Assembly (NCBI GenBank): GCA_963575745.1
Contig: CAUYUJ010015305.1
Location: forward strand, 89,140 to 153,139
Length of the DNA: 64,000 bases
From: Prorocentrum cordatum
Taxonomy: Eukaryota > Sar > Dinophyceae > Prorocentrales > Prorocentraceae
Direction: 5' to 3'
A model generated the notes under the pieces. The model saw nothing but the letters and a program-made list of their open reading frames with translations, did no database searches and was not told the DNA's origin. Positions 32,130-42,280 of the stretch are shown here, piece by piece. The first letter of the stretch is position 1; each line of letters starts with the position of its first letter. The translations under genes and the position numbers were made by a program.

Positions 32130-32961
32130 CCGCCACCGTGCCTGCACGGAGCGAGCGTGTCAGAATGCTCCCCTGCGGGCTGTGAGGTACTTTTAGCGTC
32201 TACAGAAGGCGGCCACCACCCGCCTCATCGCACGCGTCCCTCGAAAAACCGCGCATCAAAGAATGAGGGGTCGAAGAGCAGCCCCACTGATGGGGATCAA
32301 GACAGGCCACCCGGCGGGGGGGGCAAAACATTTAAAAAGCATGCCCCCCCCCCGCAGGTGGCGAAAACAGGCCCCCCGAGGGCCTCCAGACGACCCAAGA
32401 TGGTCTCCAGACGGCCTAAGAAGCCTCCAATACGTCCCAAGACGGCTCCGCGAGTACGCCCAAGAGGTCCTCGAGGGGCAAAACACAATAGCACTCTTGT
32501 GGCTTGTGAGCGATGCTGGGGCTCTTGCCTTCCGGACTCCCGAAGTCCCAAGACGGCCCAACATGTCCACAAGAGGGCTCCAAAACAGCCCAGGAGTCCC
32601 TCAAGAGTGCCCGGAGGCAGCCCAGGAGGGCTCCAAGACGGCCTGAGGGGGTCCTAAAGCAGCCCAAGAGGGCCCGCAGGCGGCTGAAGAGGCCCGACGA
32701 CGGCCCAAGAGGCCCGCAAGAAGGCCCCAGCATGGGGCCCAGGAGAAGGACATCGAGCTGGCTTCGGGAGCATTTCCCTGCAAGATTGCCTCCACGACCC
32801 CCAACATGCCCCGGAGAGGCCCCCCGAGGCCCCAAGACGCCCCCGAGAGAAGCCCAACCCCACGATACCTCCAAGAGCCCCCCAATAGACCACCAAAGGC
32901 AACACTACCAGCTCGAAGAGGCCCCTCTTCCTGCGAAGCTGCTGCACAAGCACGGTGGCGG
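32130..32961. mobile_element. Family N element next to SUMO, copy 1
   Basis: CCGCCACCGTGCCTG on the left is inverted to GCACGGTGGCGG on the right. Between them, 32380-32930 is an array of roughly 11-bp CCAAGA(G/C)GGCC-like units in the orientation opposite to 23100-23760. No coding capacity. It ends 47 bp past the SUMO stop codon, so it probably supplies part of that transcript's 3' region. Relatives: 35814-38283, 39402-40221, 41080-41836. Confidence 0.75.
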
Positions 32962-33008
32962 GGCTTGCCGCAGGCAGCTGGATCACCCTGCACTGCAACT
33001 GCACGGTC

Positions 33009-33284
33009 TCAGCGTGTGGGTGCACCCCCCGTCTGCTCCATCGCCACGTCGATCAGATCTTCGTCCTCCAGCCCCAACTTCTCGGCAGTGTCGTCTGGAG
33101 CGATACGCTCACCGTCGACCATGAATCGGACCTGAGAGGCTTGGAGGCCCAGGCGGCTGCAGTACGCGTCCATCAGCTTGCGGAGAGGAGTCGACTTCTT
33201 GATCTTGAACTGAACTTCGCTGCCCTGTTGATCCTTCACCTTCAACTGGATGTGACCTGCAGCGCCCTCGCCGGCCTCGGCCAT
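33009..33284 (-). CDS. SUMO: SUMO, small ubiquitin-like modifier precursor, copy 1
   Basis: Encodes 91 residues. It is the ubiquitin-fold modifier joined to lysines of target proteins by the E1 (SAE1/SAE2) and E2 (UBC9) enzymes, acting mostly in the nucleus. Seen directly: beta-grasp core starting HIQLKVKDQQGSEVQFKIKK (residues 11-30), STPLRKLMDAYCSRLGL, VRFMVDGERI, the acidic EDEDLIDV stretch, and EQTGG with the di-glycine at 86-87. A four-residue tail (APTR) follows and must be removed by a ULP/SENP protease. The N-terminal arm is short with no lysine before residue 15, so chain formation through an N-terminal site looks unlikely. I chose the ATG at 33284 because the frame upstream lacks SUMO-like sequence and has no other convincing ATG. 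A pyrimidine-rich stretch followed by AG at 33288-33287 could accept the spliced leader, leaving a 2-nt native 5' UTR. No intron. Confidence 0.95.
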   Translation of the reverse strand: MAEAGEGAAGHIQLKVKDQQGSEVQFKIKKSTPLRKLMDAYCSRLGLQASQVRFMVDGERIAPDDTAEKLGLEDEDLIDVAMEQTGGAPTR

Positions 33285-33826
33285 GTCTCCCCAGGTGCCG
33301 GAGGCGCGGGGCAGCGGGAAGGCGAGCGAAGAGGGGGCTCGGACCACGCCGCCCTTGCCTCGAGGTGGCCTGATCCAGTAACTGCCGCGGAGGGGCCGTG
33401 GCGCGGCGGGGGGGGGGAGGAGGCACAACGGGGCGCAGCCCCGAGAGAAGGTGAAGCCGTGGGCCTGTCGAAGAGACGCGGGGCCGCCCACGGGCCTGGA
33501 CACGGGCCCAGAAGGAAGCTGCCGGACACCACGGGCCCTTCAGCAGGCAGCCATTTTCTGTCCGTCACCTGCCAGAGCCCGATCGTACGGGGCAGACGCG
33601 TGCATCCCGCAGCTATAGACGGGCAGGCAATGCGCAACTCTTCGCGCAAGGGCGCAGCATCGTCCGGCGTGTCTGCTCGTGCCCATGCAAGGTGCGCCAA
33701 CGCTGGATGGGGGAGCCCAGGACCCCCTCAGGCGACGCTCACGGGGCCCAAATGAAGGGCCCCAGTGGCTTAAGAGAGCGACGCCTCGACGGTCAACTAG
33801 CGCACACAGACACATGTCTGTGTGTA
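33285..33826. other. Upstream (5') flank of SUMO copy 1
   Basis: GC-rich and without a recognisable spliced-leader remnant. The plus-strand reading frame over this area is the antisense of SUMO plus flank. TGTGTGTATATATATACACACAC at the far end is a 23-bp palindromic AT/GT stretch starting at about 33818. Confidence 0.4.
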
Positions 33827-33867
33827 TATATATACACACACGAAAGAGCTGCTGGCGGAAAACCAGG

Positions 33868-34070
33868 GGGGGTCACTACCGGTTCGAACCCCCCCCCACC
33901 CCCCCTCCGGAAAACCCGGCGTGGGTCAATACCGGTTCGAACCTCTCCCCCCCCCAGTCCATCAAGAAAAGAAGGGGGTCACTACCGGTTCGAACCCCCC
34001 CCCCCTCGAAAACCGGGGAGGGTCACTACCGGTTCGAACCCCCCCCCCCTTGAAAACCGGGAGGGGGTGC
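33868..34070. repeat. Tandem units with GGTCACTACCGGTTCGAACC
   Basis: Four or five copies, each followed by a C-run and an A-rich spacer. The GGTTCGAACCC part fits the consensus of the internal B box of tRNA genes (GGTTCGANNCC). No A box or cloverleaf accompanies it, so this is not a tRNA. Two copies in reverse orientation lie at 34705-34775 on the far side of the minisatellite. Confidence 0.75.
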
Positions 34071-34074
34071 GGAC

Positions 34075-34640
34075 AGTGGTGGGGACGGTGGTGGTGGGGA
34101 CAGTGGTGAGGGGACAGCGGGACAGTGGGGGGGACAGTGGGACAGTGGTGGGGACGGTAGTGGTGGGGACAGTGGTGAGGACAGTGATGGTGGGAACAGT
34201 GGGGACAGTGGGACAGGTGGTGGGGACGGTGGTGGTGGGGACAGTGGTGTGGGGACAGTGGGAATGTGGTGGAAACAGTGGGACAGTGGAGGGTACAGTG
34301 GTGATGGGGACAGTGGTGAAGGCGGTGGCGAGGACGGCGGTGGGACAATGGGACAGAGGTACAGAGGGGACAGTGGTGGGGACAGTGGGGTCAGTGGTGG
34401 GAACAGTGAGACAGCTCAGTGGGACAGCGGAGGAGTCAGTGGGACAGTTGGGACAGTGGGGATAGTCGGGCAGTGGGTGGGGCCGTGGAAAAAGTGGGGA
34501 GAATGGGGGAACAGCGGTGGGGACAGTGGGGACAGTGCGACCGTGGTGGGGGCACAGTAGGGACGGTGGTGGAACCAGTGGGGACACAGTGGGGACAGTG
34601 GTGGTGAGGACAGTGGTGCTGGGAACAACAGTGGGGGATG
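34075..34640. repeat. GGGACAGTGGTGG minisatellite
   Basis: About 40 diverged units of 9-15 bp built on GGGACAGTGG. Translations are Gly/Thr/Val repeats, not genes. Confidence 0.9.
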
Positions 34641-34890
34641 TGGTGCGGACGGTCGTAGGGACCGGGAGTCGTTTGCTGGCGGTGAGGGGAGGGGTGGGGA
34701 GGGGTTCGAACCAGCAGTGACCCTCCCTCTGGTTTTCGAGGGGTGGGAGGTTCGAACCGGTAGTGACCCCCCCCCCCCCGGGTTGTCGAGGGGGAGAGGG
34801 GGGGGGGGTAGGGGAGGGGGGGGCTTTGCCGGTGGAGGGGAGGGGGGGGGGCGTACAGTACGGCGTGTGTCCGACACTCACAAGTACACT
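34641..34890. repeat. Inverted GGTTCGAACC units and G-runs
   Basis: GGTTCGAACCAGCAGTGACC at about 34705 and GGTTCGAACCGGTAGTGACC at about 34751 are inverted to the 33868-34070 units. 34775-34855 has long G-runs. Confidence 0.7.
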
Positions 34891-35813
34891 CCCGTTTCGG
34901 TCGCACCGAAGTGCAACTCCTGTGGTGGGCCTGCTGCCCGTCCCCAGCCCCAAACCGGCGCCCTCCCCGCTCTCCCTCGCCCTTCCCGCTCCAGCTCTTC
35001 CCCTCCTCCGCCTTCCCTCCGTCCCGAGCCCGCACCCACGCGGAGGCGCGCGGCCATGAGTGTAGTAGCCATGCGGTCCAAAGGAGAACTAGGATGGACG
35101 AGGACGGGTGTGTAGTGCGGAGGCGGCCGCAAGAAATCCTCGCAAGAAACCCAGCCCTGAAAGCCCGCGCGCGAGCTGCACCGGCGGGGAGACCCGGAGC
35201 ACCCTGAGCGCAGCAGCCCCTTCAGCGGCTGCGGGAAGTCACCGCGCAGCGCGCGGAGCAGAGAAACCCGGGATACCCTGACGAAAAGCACATGGTCTCC
35301 TGATGCACGCCCCCGCTGTGGGTCGGCGGCGTGCCGAGGAGGGGAGGCGAGAGGTGGCAGGCCTGCTCAGAAGGCTGCGGGGTTTCGGAGAGGTCTGGCA
35401 AAAACTGCTCGGAAGCTCTGAGGCCGCCTCTGGCCATCGCTCGGACGTCCAATGGCCCCGTGCTTTTCTGTCGACCCCGTGCGCGTGTTTTGATCCAAGA
35501 GGCTCCTCGCTGGCCCCCGCCGAAAAGAAAGGCACGCGTCCGAGCGATGCCGAGGTCTGGGCCATCTGAGATTGCCCACCCTCTCTGCCTCCCCCCCCCC
35601 CCTGGGCGCGCCGCAGAGCAGGAAGACGAAGAGGCCGAGGAGCCCCGAGGTGCTGTGGCGTGAGGTTTTGGACCGCTGCACCGATCTATCGTAATAGCCC
35701 TCATGTCATGCCTGAGGATGCCAGGCATTAGACAGCATTGGACGCTAGCACTTCGTCACGCTATCATATTTCGCTGTGCCGTACCCCATATCAAAGGCAA
35801 CAGTCGAACAGAT

Positions 35814-38283
35814 CCGCCACCGTGCCTGCACGGAGCGGGCGTGTCACGATGCTCCCCTGCGGACTGTGAGGTACTTTTAGCGTCTACAGAAGGCGGCCAC
35901 CACCCGCCTCATCGCACGCGTCCCTCGAAACACCGCCCCCCTCTTCAGAGACGAGTTTGGTTCATTTCCCAAATCAAATTGCGCATCAAAGAATGAGGGG
36001 TCGAAGACCAGCCCCACTGATGGGGATCAAGACAGGCCACCTGGGAAGGGGGGCAAAACATTTAAAAAAACCATGCGAAAATCCCAGTCCTATTGAAAGA
36101 AAGGACGGCTAGAAACAGGACGGCACAACGCATAAGAACACGCATAAGAACACGACACGGGCCGACCGCGCACAGAGTTCCCAATGCACGTGTGGACTCC
36201 AACACATCGAATGAACATGGACCCCCCCTACGCGGGGCCACGAAACGTGTGAGGGGCGTGCCGCAATGGGCGGGGCGACCCCATGCAAACGCACCCAGCG
36301 GGGCCCTCGGTGGAGCTCTGTGGGGAGCAGGAAATGCGTGAGAGGTGCCAAACTGATTGGGGCGACGCCATGCAAACGCACCCACTGGGGCCCTCGGTGG
36401 AGCTCCTTTGGGGGGGAAGACATGCGTGAGGGATGCGCCGAAATTGGTGGGGTTGCGTCACGCGAACACAGCCACTGGGAACCTCGGTGGAGCTCCTTGG
36501 GGGGCATGTAGCGTGAGGAATATGCCGAAATGCCCGGGGCGAGGCCATGCGAACGCATTCACTGGGGCCCTCGGTGGAGCTCCCTGGAAGGCACGAAACG
36601 TGTGAGGGTTGTGCCGAAATGGGCGGGGCGACGCCATGCGAACGCACCCACTGGAGCCCTCGGTGGAGCTTCTTGGGAGCAGGAAACGTGTGAGGGGTGT
36701 GCCGAAATATACGGGGCGACGCCATGCGAACGCACCCTCTGGGGCCCTCTGTGGAGCCCCCCGGGAGGCAGGAAACGTGTGAGGGATGCTGGGATGCCGA
36801 AGTGGGCGGGGCGACGTCATGCGAACGCACCCACCGAGGCCTCCACTGGAGTATCTTGGGGGTTAGGAAATGTGTGAGGGGTATGCCGGAATTCTCTGGG
36901 CAACGCCATGCAAACGCAACCACTGGGGGTGGTAAGGAAGCGCGTGAGGGGTATGCCGAACGGGGCGGGGCGACGCCATGCGAACGCACCCACCGGGGCC
37001 CTCGGTGGAGTTCCTATGGGGCCCCGAAACGTGTAAGGGTGTACCACAATGGGCGGGGCGACGCCATGCGAATGCACCCACTGGGGCCATCGGTGGAGCA
37101 GGAAAGGTGTGGAGGGTACACCGAAATTGGCGCGGCGCCGCCATGCGAACGCACCCACTGGTTCCCTCGGAGAACTCCCTGGAAGGCACGAAACGTGTCA
37201 GGGTTATGCCGAAATGGGCGGGGCGACGCCATGCGACCGCACCCACTGGGGCCCTCGGTGGAGCTCCCACCAAACGTGTGAGGGGTGCGCCAAAATGAGC
37301 GCGGCGACGCCATGCGAACGCACCCACTGGGGCCCTCGGTGGATTTCCCTGGAAGGCAGGAAGCGTGTGTGGTGTGTAACGAAGTGTGCCAGGGCAGGAA
37401 GAGAAGGAAGAGGGGGAGCAGGGAAGGAGGGAGGAGGGAGGAGGACGATGAGGACGAGGAGGAGGAGGAGGCGGAGGAGGAGGAGGAGGAGGAGGAGGAG
37501 GAGGGAGGAGGAGGAGGAGGAGGAGGAGGAGGAGGAGGAGGAGGAGGAGGAGGAGGAGAGGAGGAGGAGGAGGAGGAGGAGGAGGAGGAGGAGGAGGAGG
37601 AGGACGCGCGGCGCTGTGGATTCAAAACGACGACCCAACACACAGGAGGGTTGGGAAAAAGCATGCCCCCCCCCCGCAGGTGGCGAAAACAGGCCCCCCG
37701 AGGGCCTCCAGACGACCCAAGATGGTCTCCAGACGGCCTAAGAAGCCTCCAATACGTCCCAAGACGGCTCCGAGAGTACGCCCAAGAGGTCCTCGAGGGG
37801 CAAAACACAATAGCACTCTTGTGGCTTGTGAGCGATGCTGGGGCTCTTGCCTTCTGGGCTCCCGAAGTCCCAAGACGGCCCAACATGTCCACAAAATGGC
37901 TCCAAAACAGCCCAAGAGTCCCTCAAGAGTGCCCGGAGGCAGCCCAGGAGGGCTCCAAGACGGCCTGAGGGGGTCCTAAAGCAGCCCAAGAGGGCCCGCA
38001 GGCGGCTGAAGAGGCCCGACGACGGCCCAAGAGGCCCGCAAGAAGGCCCCAGCATGGGGCCCAGGAGAAGGACATCGAGCTGGCTTCGGGAGCATTTCCC
38101 TGCAAGATTGCCTCCACGACCCCCAACATGCCCCGGAGAGGCCCCCCGAGGCCCCAAGACGCCCCCGAGAGAAGCCCAACCCCACGATACCTCCAAGAGC
38201 CCCCCAATAGACCACCAAAGGCAACACTACCAGCTCGAAGAGGCCCCTCTTCCTGCGAAGCTGCTGCACAAGCACGGTGGCGG
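35814..38283. mobile_element. Family N element, copy 2, split by an insertion
   Basis: Ends CCGCCACCGTGCCTG and GCACGGTGGCGG as in copy 1. Without the 36069-37655 insertion it has nearly the same length and content as 32130-32961. Confidence 0.75.
36069..37655. mobile_element. Composite minisatellite unit inserted in family N
   Basis: About 150 bp of unique sequence is followed by about twelve units of about 90 bp (GGGGCGACGCCATGCGAACG, CACCCACTGGGGCCCTCGGT), then a GGA tract (37430-37602), then a tail (37603-37655) matching 850-904. It is flanked by AAAAA on both sides (36064-36068 and 37656-37660). Copy 1 has only one AAAAA at the same place (32334-32338). I infer insertion as a unit with a 5-bp target duplication, though homology within the A-run is also possible. 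Confidence 0.8.
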
Positions 38284-38330
38284 GGCTTGCCGCAGGCAGC
38301 TGGATCACCCTGCACTGCAACTGCACGGTC

Positions 38331-38606
38331 TCAGCGTGTGGGTGCACCCCCCGTCTGCTCCATCGCCACGTCGATCAGATCTTCGTCCTCCAGCCCCAAC
38401 TTCTCGGCAGTGTCGTCTGGAGCGATACGCTCACCGTCGACCATGAATCGGACCTGAGAGGCTTGGAGGCCCAGGCGGCTGCAGTACGCGTCCATCAGCT
38501 TGCGGAGAGGAGTCGACTTCTTGATCTTGAACTGAACTTCGCTGCCCTGTTGATCCTTCACCTTCAACTGGATGTGACCTGCAGCGCCCTCGCCGGCCTC
38601 GGCCAT
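38331..38606 (-). CDS. SUMO: SUMO precursor, copy 2
   Basis: The predicted protein is identical to the product of 33009-33284 in all 91 residues, including di-glycine 86-87 and the APTR tail, and I see no nucleotide difference in the coding region. The same pyrimidine-rich stretch and AG lie 4-5 bp before the ATG. Both copies lie in the same orientation, head to tail, which in dinoflagellates is usual for gene arrays whose transcripts are trans-spliced. Since the family N element beyond the stop carries a large insertion in this copy, the two genes may differ in 3' ends and expression while making the same protein. An assembly duplication is the main alternative, but the insertion and the other indel argue against it. 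Confidence 0.93.
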   Translation of the reverse strand: MAEAGEGAAGHIQLKVKDQQGSEVQFKIKKSTPLRKLMDAYCSRLGLQASQVRFMVDGERIAPDDTAEKLGLEDEDLIDVAMEQTGGAPTR

Positions 38607-39149
38607 GTCTCCCCAGGTGCCGGAGGCGCGGGGCAGCGGGAAGGCGAGCGAAGAGGGGGCTCGGACCACGCCGCCCTTGCCTCGAGGTGGCCTGATCCAG
38701 TAACTGCCGCGGAGGGGCCGTGGCGCGGCGGGGGGGGGGAGGAGGCACAACGGGGCGCAGCCCCGAGAGAAGGTGAAGCCGTGGGCCTGTCGAAGAGACG
38801 CGGGGCCGCCCACGGGCCTGGACACGGGCCCAGAAGGAAGCTGCCGGACACCACGGGCCCTTCAGCAGGCAGCCATTTTCTGTCCGTCACCTGCCAGAGC
38901 CCGATCGTACGGGGCAGACGCGTGCATCCCGCAGCTAGACGGGCAGGCAATGCGCAACTCTTCGCGCAAGGGCGCAGCATCGTCCGGCGTGTCTGCTCGT
39001 GCCCATGCAAGGTGCGCCAACGCTGGATGGGGGAGCCCAGGACCCCCTCAGGCGACGCTCACGGGGCCCAAATGAAGGGCCCCAGTGGCTTAAGAGAGCG
39101 ACGCCTCGACGGTCAACTAGCGCACACAGACACATGTCGGTGTATATTT

Positions 39150-39299
39150 TTTCTATATATATATATATCGATATCTAAATTTGTGATACATATATATATA
39201 TGAGAAAATGTGATACATGTATACATGTATCTATATATCTATCTATCGATCTATATATCTATCTATCTATCTAACTATATATATATATATATATATATC

Positions 39300-39352
<53 letters not shown>

Positions 39353-39396
39353 ATATCTATATATCTATCTATTTATCTATCTATCTATAATACATA
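39150..39396. repeat. (ATCT)n and (AT)n microsatellite
   Basis: AT-rich run with TATATATA and ATCT units; by far the most AT-rich stretch nearby. It sits at the right edge of SUMO block copy 2. Confidence 0.95.
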
Positions 39397-39401
39397 CACA
39401 T

Positions 39402-40221
39402 CCGCCACCATGCCGCTGAACACGGAGTGGGCGTGTCCTCAGGTCCTTCCACCACGACTCTGAGCCTCAGTCCTCACTCCTGAGGTGAGGAGTCCTTGAG
39501 AGCTTCGGGGCCTCTCGGGCAAAATCTGCCGGGGCGGCCCGCGTCGGCCCGCGGTTCTCCCGCGTCTTGTCGCATGACCGTGTCGGACCCACGAGGGCCC
39601 CAAGACGGGCCAAGAGGGCCCCAAGAAGCCCACAAAACGGTCCAAGGAGGCCCCGAGTCGCCGAACGATCGCTCCAAGACAGACCGCCCAAGAGGCTTCC
39701 AAGACTCCCAAAGCGGCCTCCAAGAGGCCTCCCAAGAGGCCTCTCAAGAGGCCAACACCGTTGATTTTCCTTAGATTGTTGAAGGATTCTGGCGTTCATA
39801 CCTTTTCGGCTTCCCGACGCTCCCAGACGGCCCTAGAGGCCCCCAAGACCGCCCCAAGAGGCCTCCACGAGGGCCTCGAAACGGACCAAGAGGGCCCCAA
39901 GGCAGCCCAAGAGGCGCCCAAAACGGCCCAGGAGGGTCCTCACACGGCCCGAAAGTGTGCCCAAAAGGAACACGAGCCGAACATCCGAGCCTTCCGCCCC
40001 AAGAGCCCCCCAGGAGGCCCCAAGAGGCGCCCAGGAGGCCCCAAGAGGTCCCCAAGGACCCCCATGAGGCCTCAAGAGGACCCCGCGAGGCCCAAAAGAA
40101 ACCCCAAGAGGCCTCCAGACGGCCCCCCAAGAGGCGTCCAAACTGCCTCCAAGTGGCCACCGAGAAGCCTCTCACGAGATTCCAACGAACATCCAGTAGG
40201 CCGACCCAGGCACGGTGGCGG
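39402..40221. mobile_element. Family N element with CAT target duplication
   Basis: CCGCCACCATGCC and GGCACGGTGGCGG ends, bordered by CAT at 39399-39401 and 40222-40224. Inside are CCAAGAGGCCCC-type units (39590-40200) and an AT-rich core at 39757-39815 (TTGATTTTCCTTAGATTGTT). Confidence 0.75.
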
Positions 40222-40224
40222 CAT

Positions 40225-40535
40225 GGGCCGAAGGCCATTCAATTATTTAATGCGCACCTCTCCGAGGGACCAGAACTCTGAAGGGAGTGAATAGTAGCCG
40301 CATGCTGATGGTTGTGGCCGCGTCGCCCAGGCCAACCTCAAACATATGAAAATCGAACGCACACCTTACGCAGATCGCGACGTCACGGTCAAAAAATACA
40401 GCATTGCTCAAACAGTATACCATGAATGATTCTAGCCCACATGGAATTTGAATGTCGCACACGGCTGCTGGACACAGGCAGTTTCGCCTGAGGCATCCTC
40501 GCAAGATCGAGCCACGACGTACAACACACTTTTTA
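40225..40535. other. No gene seen
   Basis: Moderate GC unique-looking sequence. No motif in any frame. Confidence 0.4.
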
Positions 40536-40985
40536 TATATATATTACACAAGAAACACAAACCACAGAGCACAGACCACGCACAACACACGCACAGCACA
40601 CAAGACAACAACACACAAGCACACATAGCACAACACACCCACACACACAACACACACACAACCCGCACAACACACAGAACACCGAGCAGAAACACACACA
40701 CACAGATACAACACACACACACACATACAAAACACACCCAGAACACACACACACACACGACACCTACACAACGCAGACCACGCACACACAACACAACATA
40801 CATCACACAGCACACACGCACACACACACACACACACCACACACACACACACTTTCAACACGCAGCACAACATGCACACCCACTACAAACAGGTCACACA
40901 TAACTCACACACAACACACAACACACCAGACACACGCCGCACATGCACGCAGCCACACGCCACAATACACTCACACACAGCTTGC
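40536..40985. repeat. Degenerate (CA)n region
   Basis: About 450 bp dominated by ACAC with scattered other bases. The Cys/Val-rich minus-strand frames are artefacts. Confidence 0.9.
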
Positions 40986-41079
40986 AGTAGTTGTTGCATG
41001 AGCCTGGGCACGTACGTGCAACTTGTACAACAAGTGGATGCTTCAGACGTATACGCATGTCTACACACATTGGTATGAC

Positions 41080-41836
41080 ACGCTACCGCGCGTACAAGGC
41101 ACGAGTTGGAGTGTCCTCAGGTCCCTTGGAGTCCTCAGTCCCCCGTCCTGAGGTTCTTTCAAGGGGCCCGGACCCCAATTCTCAAAATCTTCGTGGGAGT
41201 GGCGCGGCTCTCCTGGGGTTCGTCGCGTCTTGTCGCGTGTCTTGTCTGGGCCCAAGAGGAGTCACAAACAACCCAAAGGCTCCCAAGGGCCCCCAAGATG
41301 GTGCAAGAGAGCCTCTTGTCGCCGTAACATCGCTCCAAGACGTTCGGTGGCCTCGAGACGGCCCACGATGCCTCCAAGACTCCACAAGAGGATCCCAAGG
41401 TAGCTCCAACGAGGGCCCCACGAGGCAACAGCAATTGATTTCCCATTGGTTGTTGGGGAATTTGGGCGTTCTCGCTCACTCCGTCTTCGGACGCTCTAAA
41501 AGACGTCCCAAGAGGCCGCCAAGATCGCTCCAAGACGTCCCCAAAGGCACCCAAGAATGCCCCAAGACACGCTCCAAAACGGGCCAAGAGAGCCCCGATC
41601 CAGCCCCAAGAGGAACACGGACTAGTGTTCGGCACCCTGCACCCCAAAGGGGCCCCTAAGACCGCCAGCTGACCCCAAGAGGCCCCAAGAAGCCGCCAAT
41701 CAAGAAACACGTCAAAAAGAGGCCCAACAAGGACATGAAGCAAACACGACGAAGCATCAGAACTGCATCACAAAACTCCCAACAGCCAACAGCCAGCCCA
41801 GAGGCCTCTAGCCCACGACCCCAGGCACGGTGGCGG
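41080..41836. mobile_element. Family N element, diverged
   Basis: The left end (CGCTACCGCGCG) is worn but the following GGAGTGTCCTCAGGTCCC matches 39450. The right end (CCAGGCACGGTGGCGG) is intact. Units of CCAAGAGGCC type fill 41265-41760 around an AT-rich core (TTGATTTCCCATTGGTTGTT). Confidence 0.7.
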
Positions 41837-41929
41837 TTAAGCCGAACGCCAGTGACATATAAAGCACACAGTATGAGCCAACATGGGGCCCACACCATCA
41901 ATTACTGCACTGTGAAAATGTACGCTGTG

Positions 41930-42280
41930 TGGTGCATCCGTGTTGCGTAAGCTGTGTGGTGCAAGCTACGCGGTGCAAACGATTCGGTACAAGCTGTGTG
42001 GTACAAACTACGTGGTGCAATCGCACTGGTGCGACCTACGTGGTGCAAGCTGCGTGGTGCAAGACATGTGGTGCAAGATGGTTGATGCGAGACATGTGGC
42101 GAGAACCATGTGATGCAGGATGTGTGGTGCAAGCTACGTAGTGCAAGCTATGAGGCGCAAACTATGTGGTGCAAACTGTGTTGTGCAATATAGGTGGTGC
42201 AATCGAATTGGTGCCACCGATCGGGTGCAAGCTACGTGGTGCAACATATCTGGTGCAAGCCATCTAGTGCCATCCACAGA
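41930..42280. repeat. 15-bp tandem repeat, GTGCAAGCTACGTGG
   Basis: About 23 diverged units. Because 15 is a multiple of three, frames stay open and give Cys-rich pentapeptides (WCKLCG-like), but there is no start or domain to support a gene. A short outlier of the same motif is at 43558-43645. Confidence 0.85.

Larger units (their letters stand above)
31210..33826. repeat. SUMO block, copy 1 of a tandem duplication
   Basis: From CCCGTTTCGGTCGCACCG to ACACAGACACATGTC, this block is nearly identical to 34891-39146 once two indels in copy 2 are set aside. It contains a family E element (31752-31870), a family N element (32130-32961) and the SUMO gene. The corresponding points in the two copies around SUMO are 5322 bp apart. 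Differences seen in the shared DNA are few and mostly at 31400-31900. Confidence 0.9.
34891..39146. repeat. SUMO block, copy 2, with a 1.6-kb insertion
   Basis: Counterpart of 31210-33826. Relative to copy 1 it has about 45 extra bp at 35935-35980 and a 1587-bp insertion at 36069-37655. From 37661 onward it follows copy 1 almost base for base; a 2-bp difference near 38936 is one of few. A family E element lies at 35433-35550. Confidence 0.9.

Noticed and set aside
32955-33755. 266-codon plus-strand open frame, repeated at 38277-39203
   Set aside because: It is antisense to SUMO and its GC-rich flank.
33868-34070. tRNA gene suggested by GGTTCGAACC
   Set aside because: No A box, anticodon stem or acceptor stem at suitable spacing; the motif is one part of a tandem unit.
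33692-34465. Open frame with TVVGTVVVGTV repeats
   Set aside because: Translation of the GGGACAGTGG minisatellite.
36228-37281. Open frames with HANAPTGALGGAP repeats
   Set aside because: Translation of the 90-bp minisatellite; no start, domain or codon signal.
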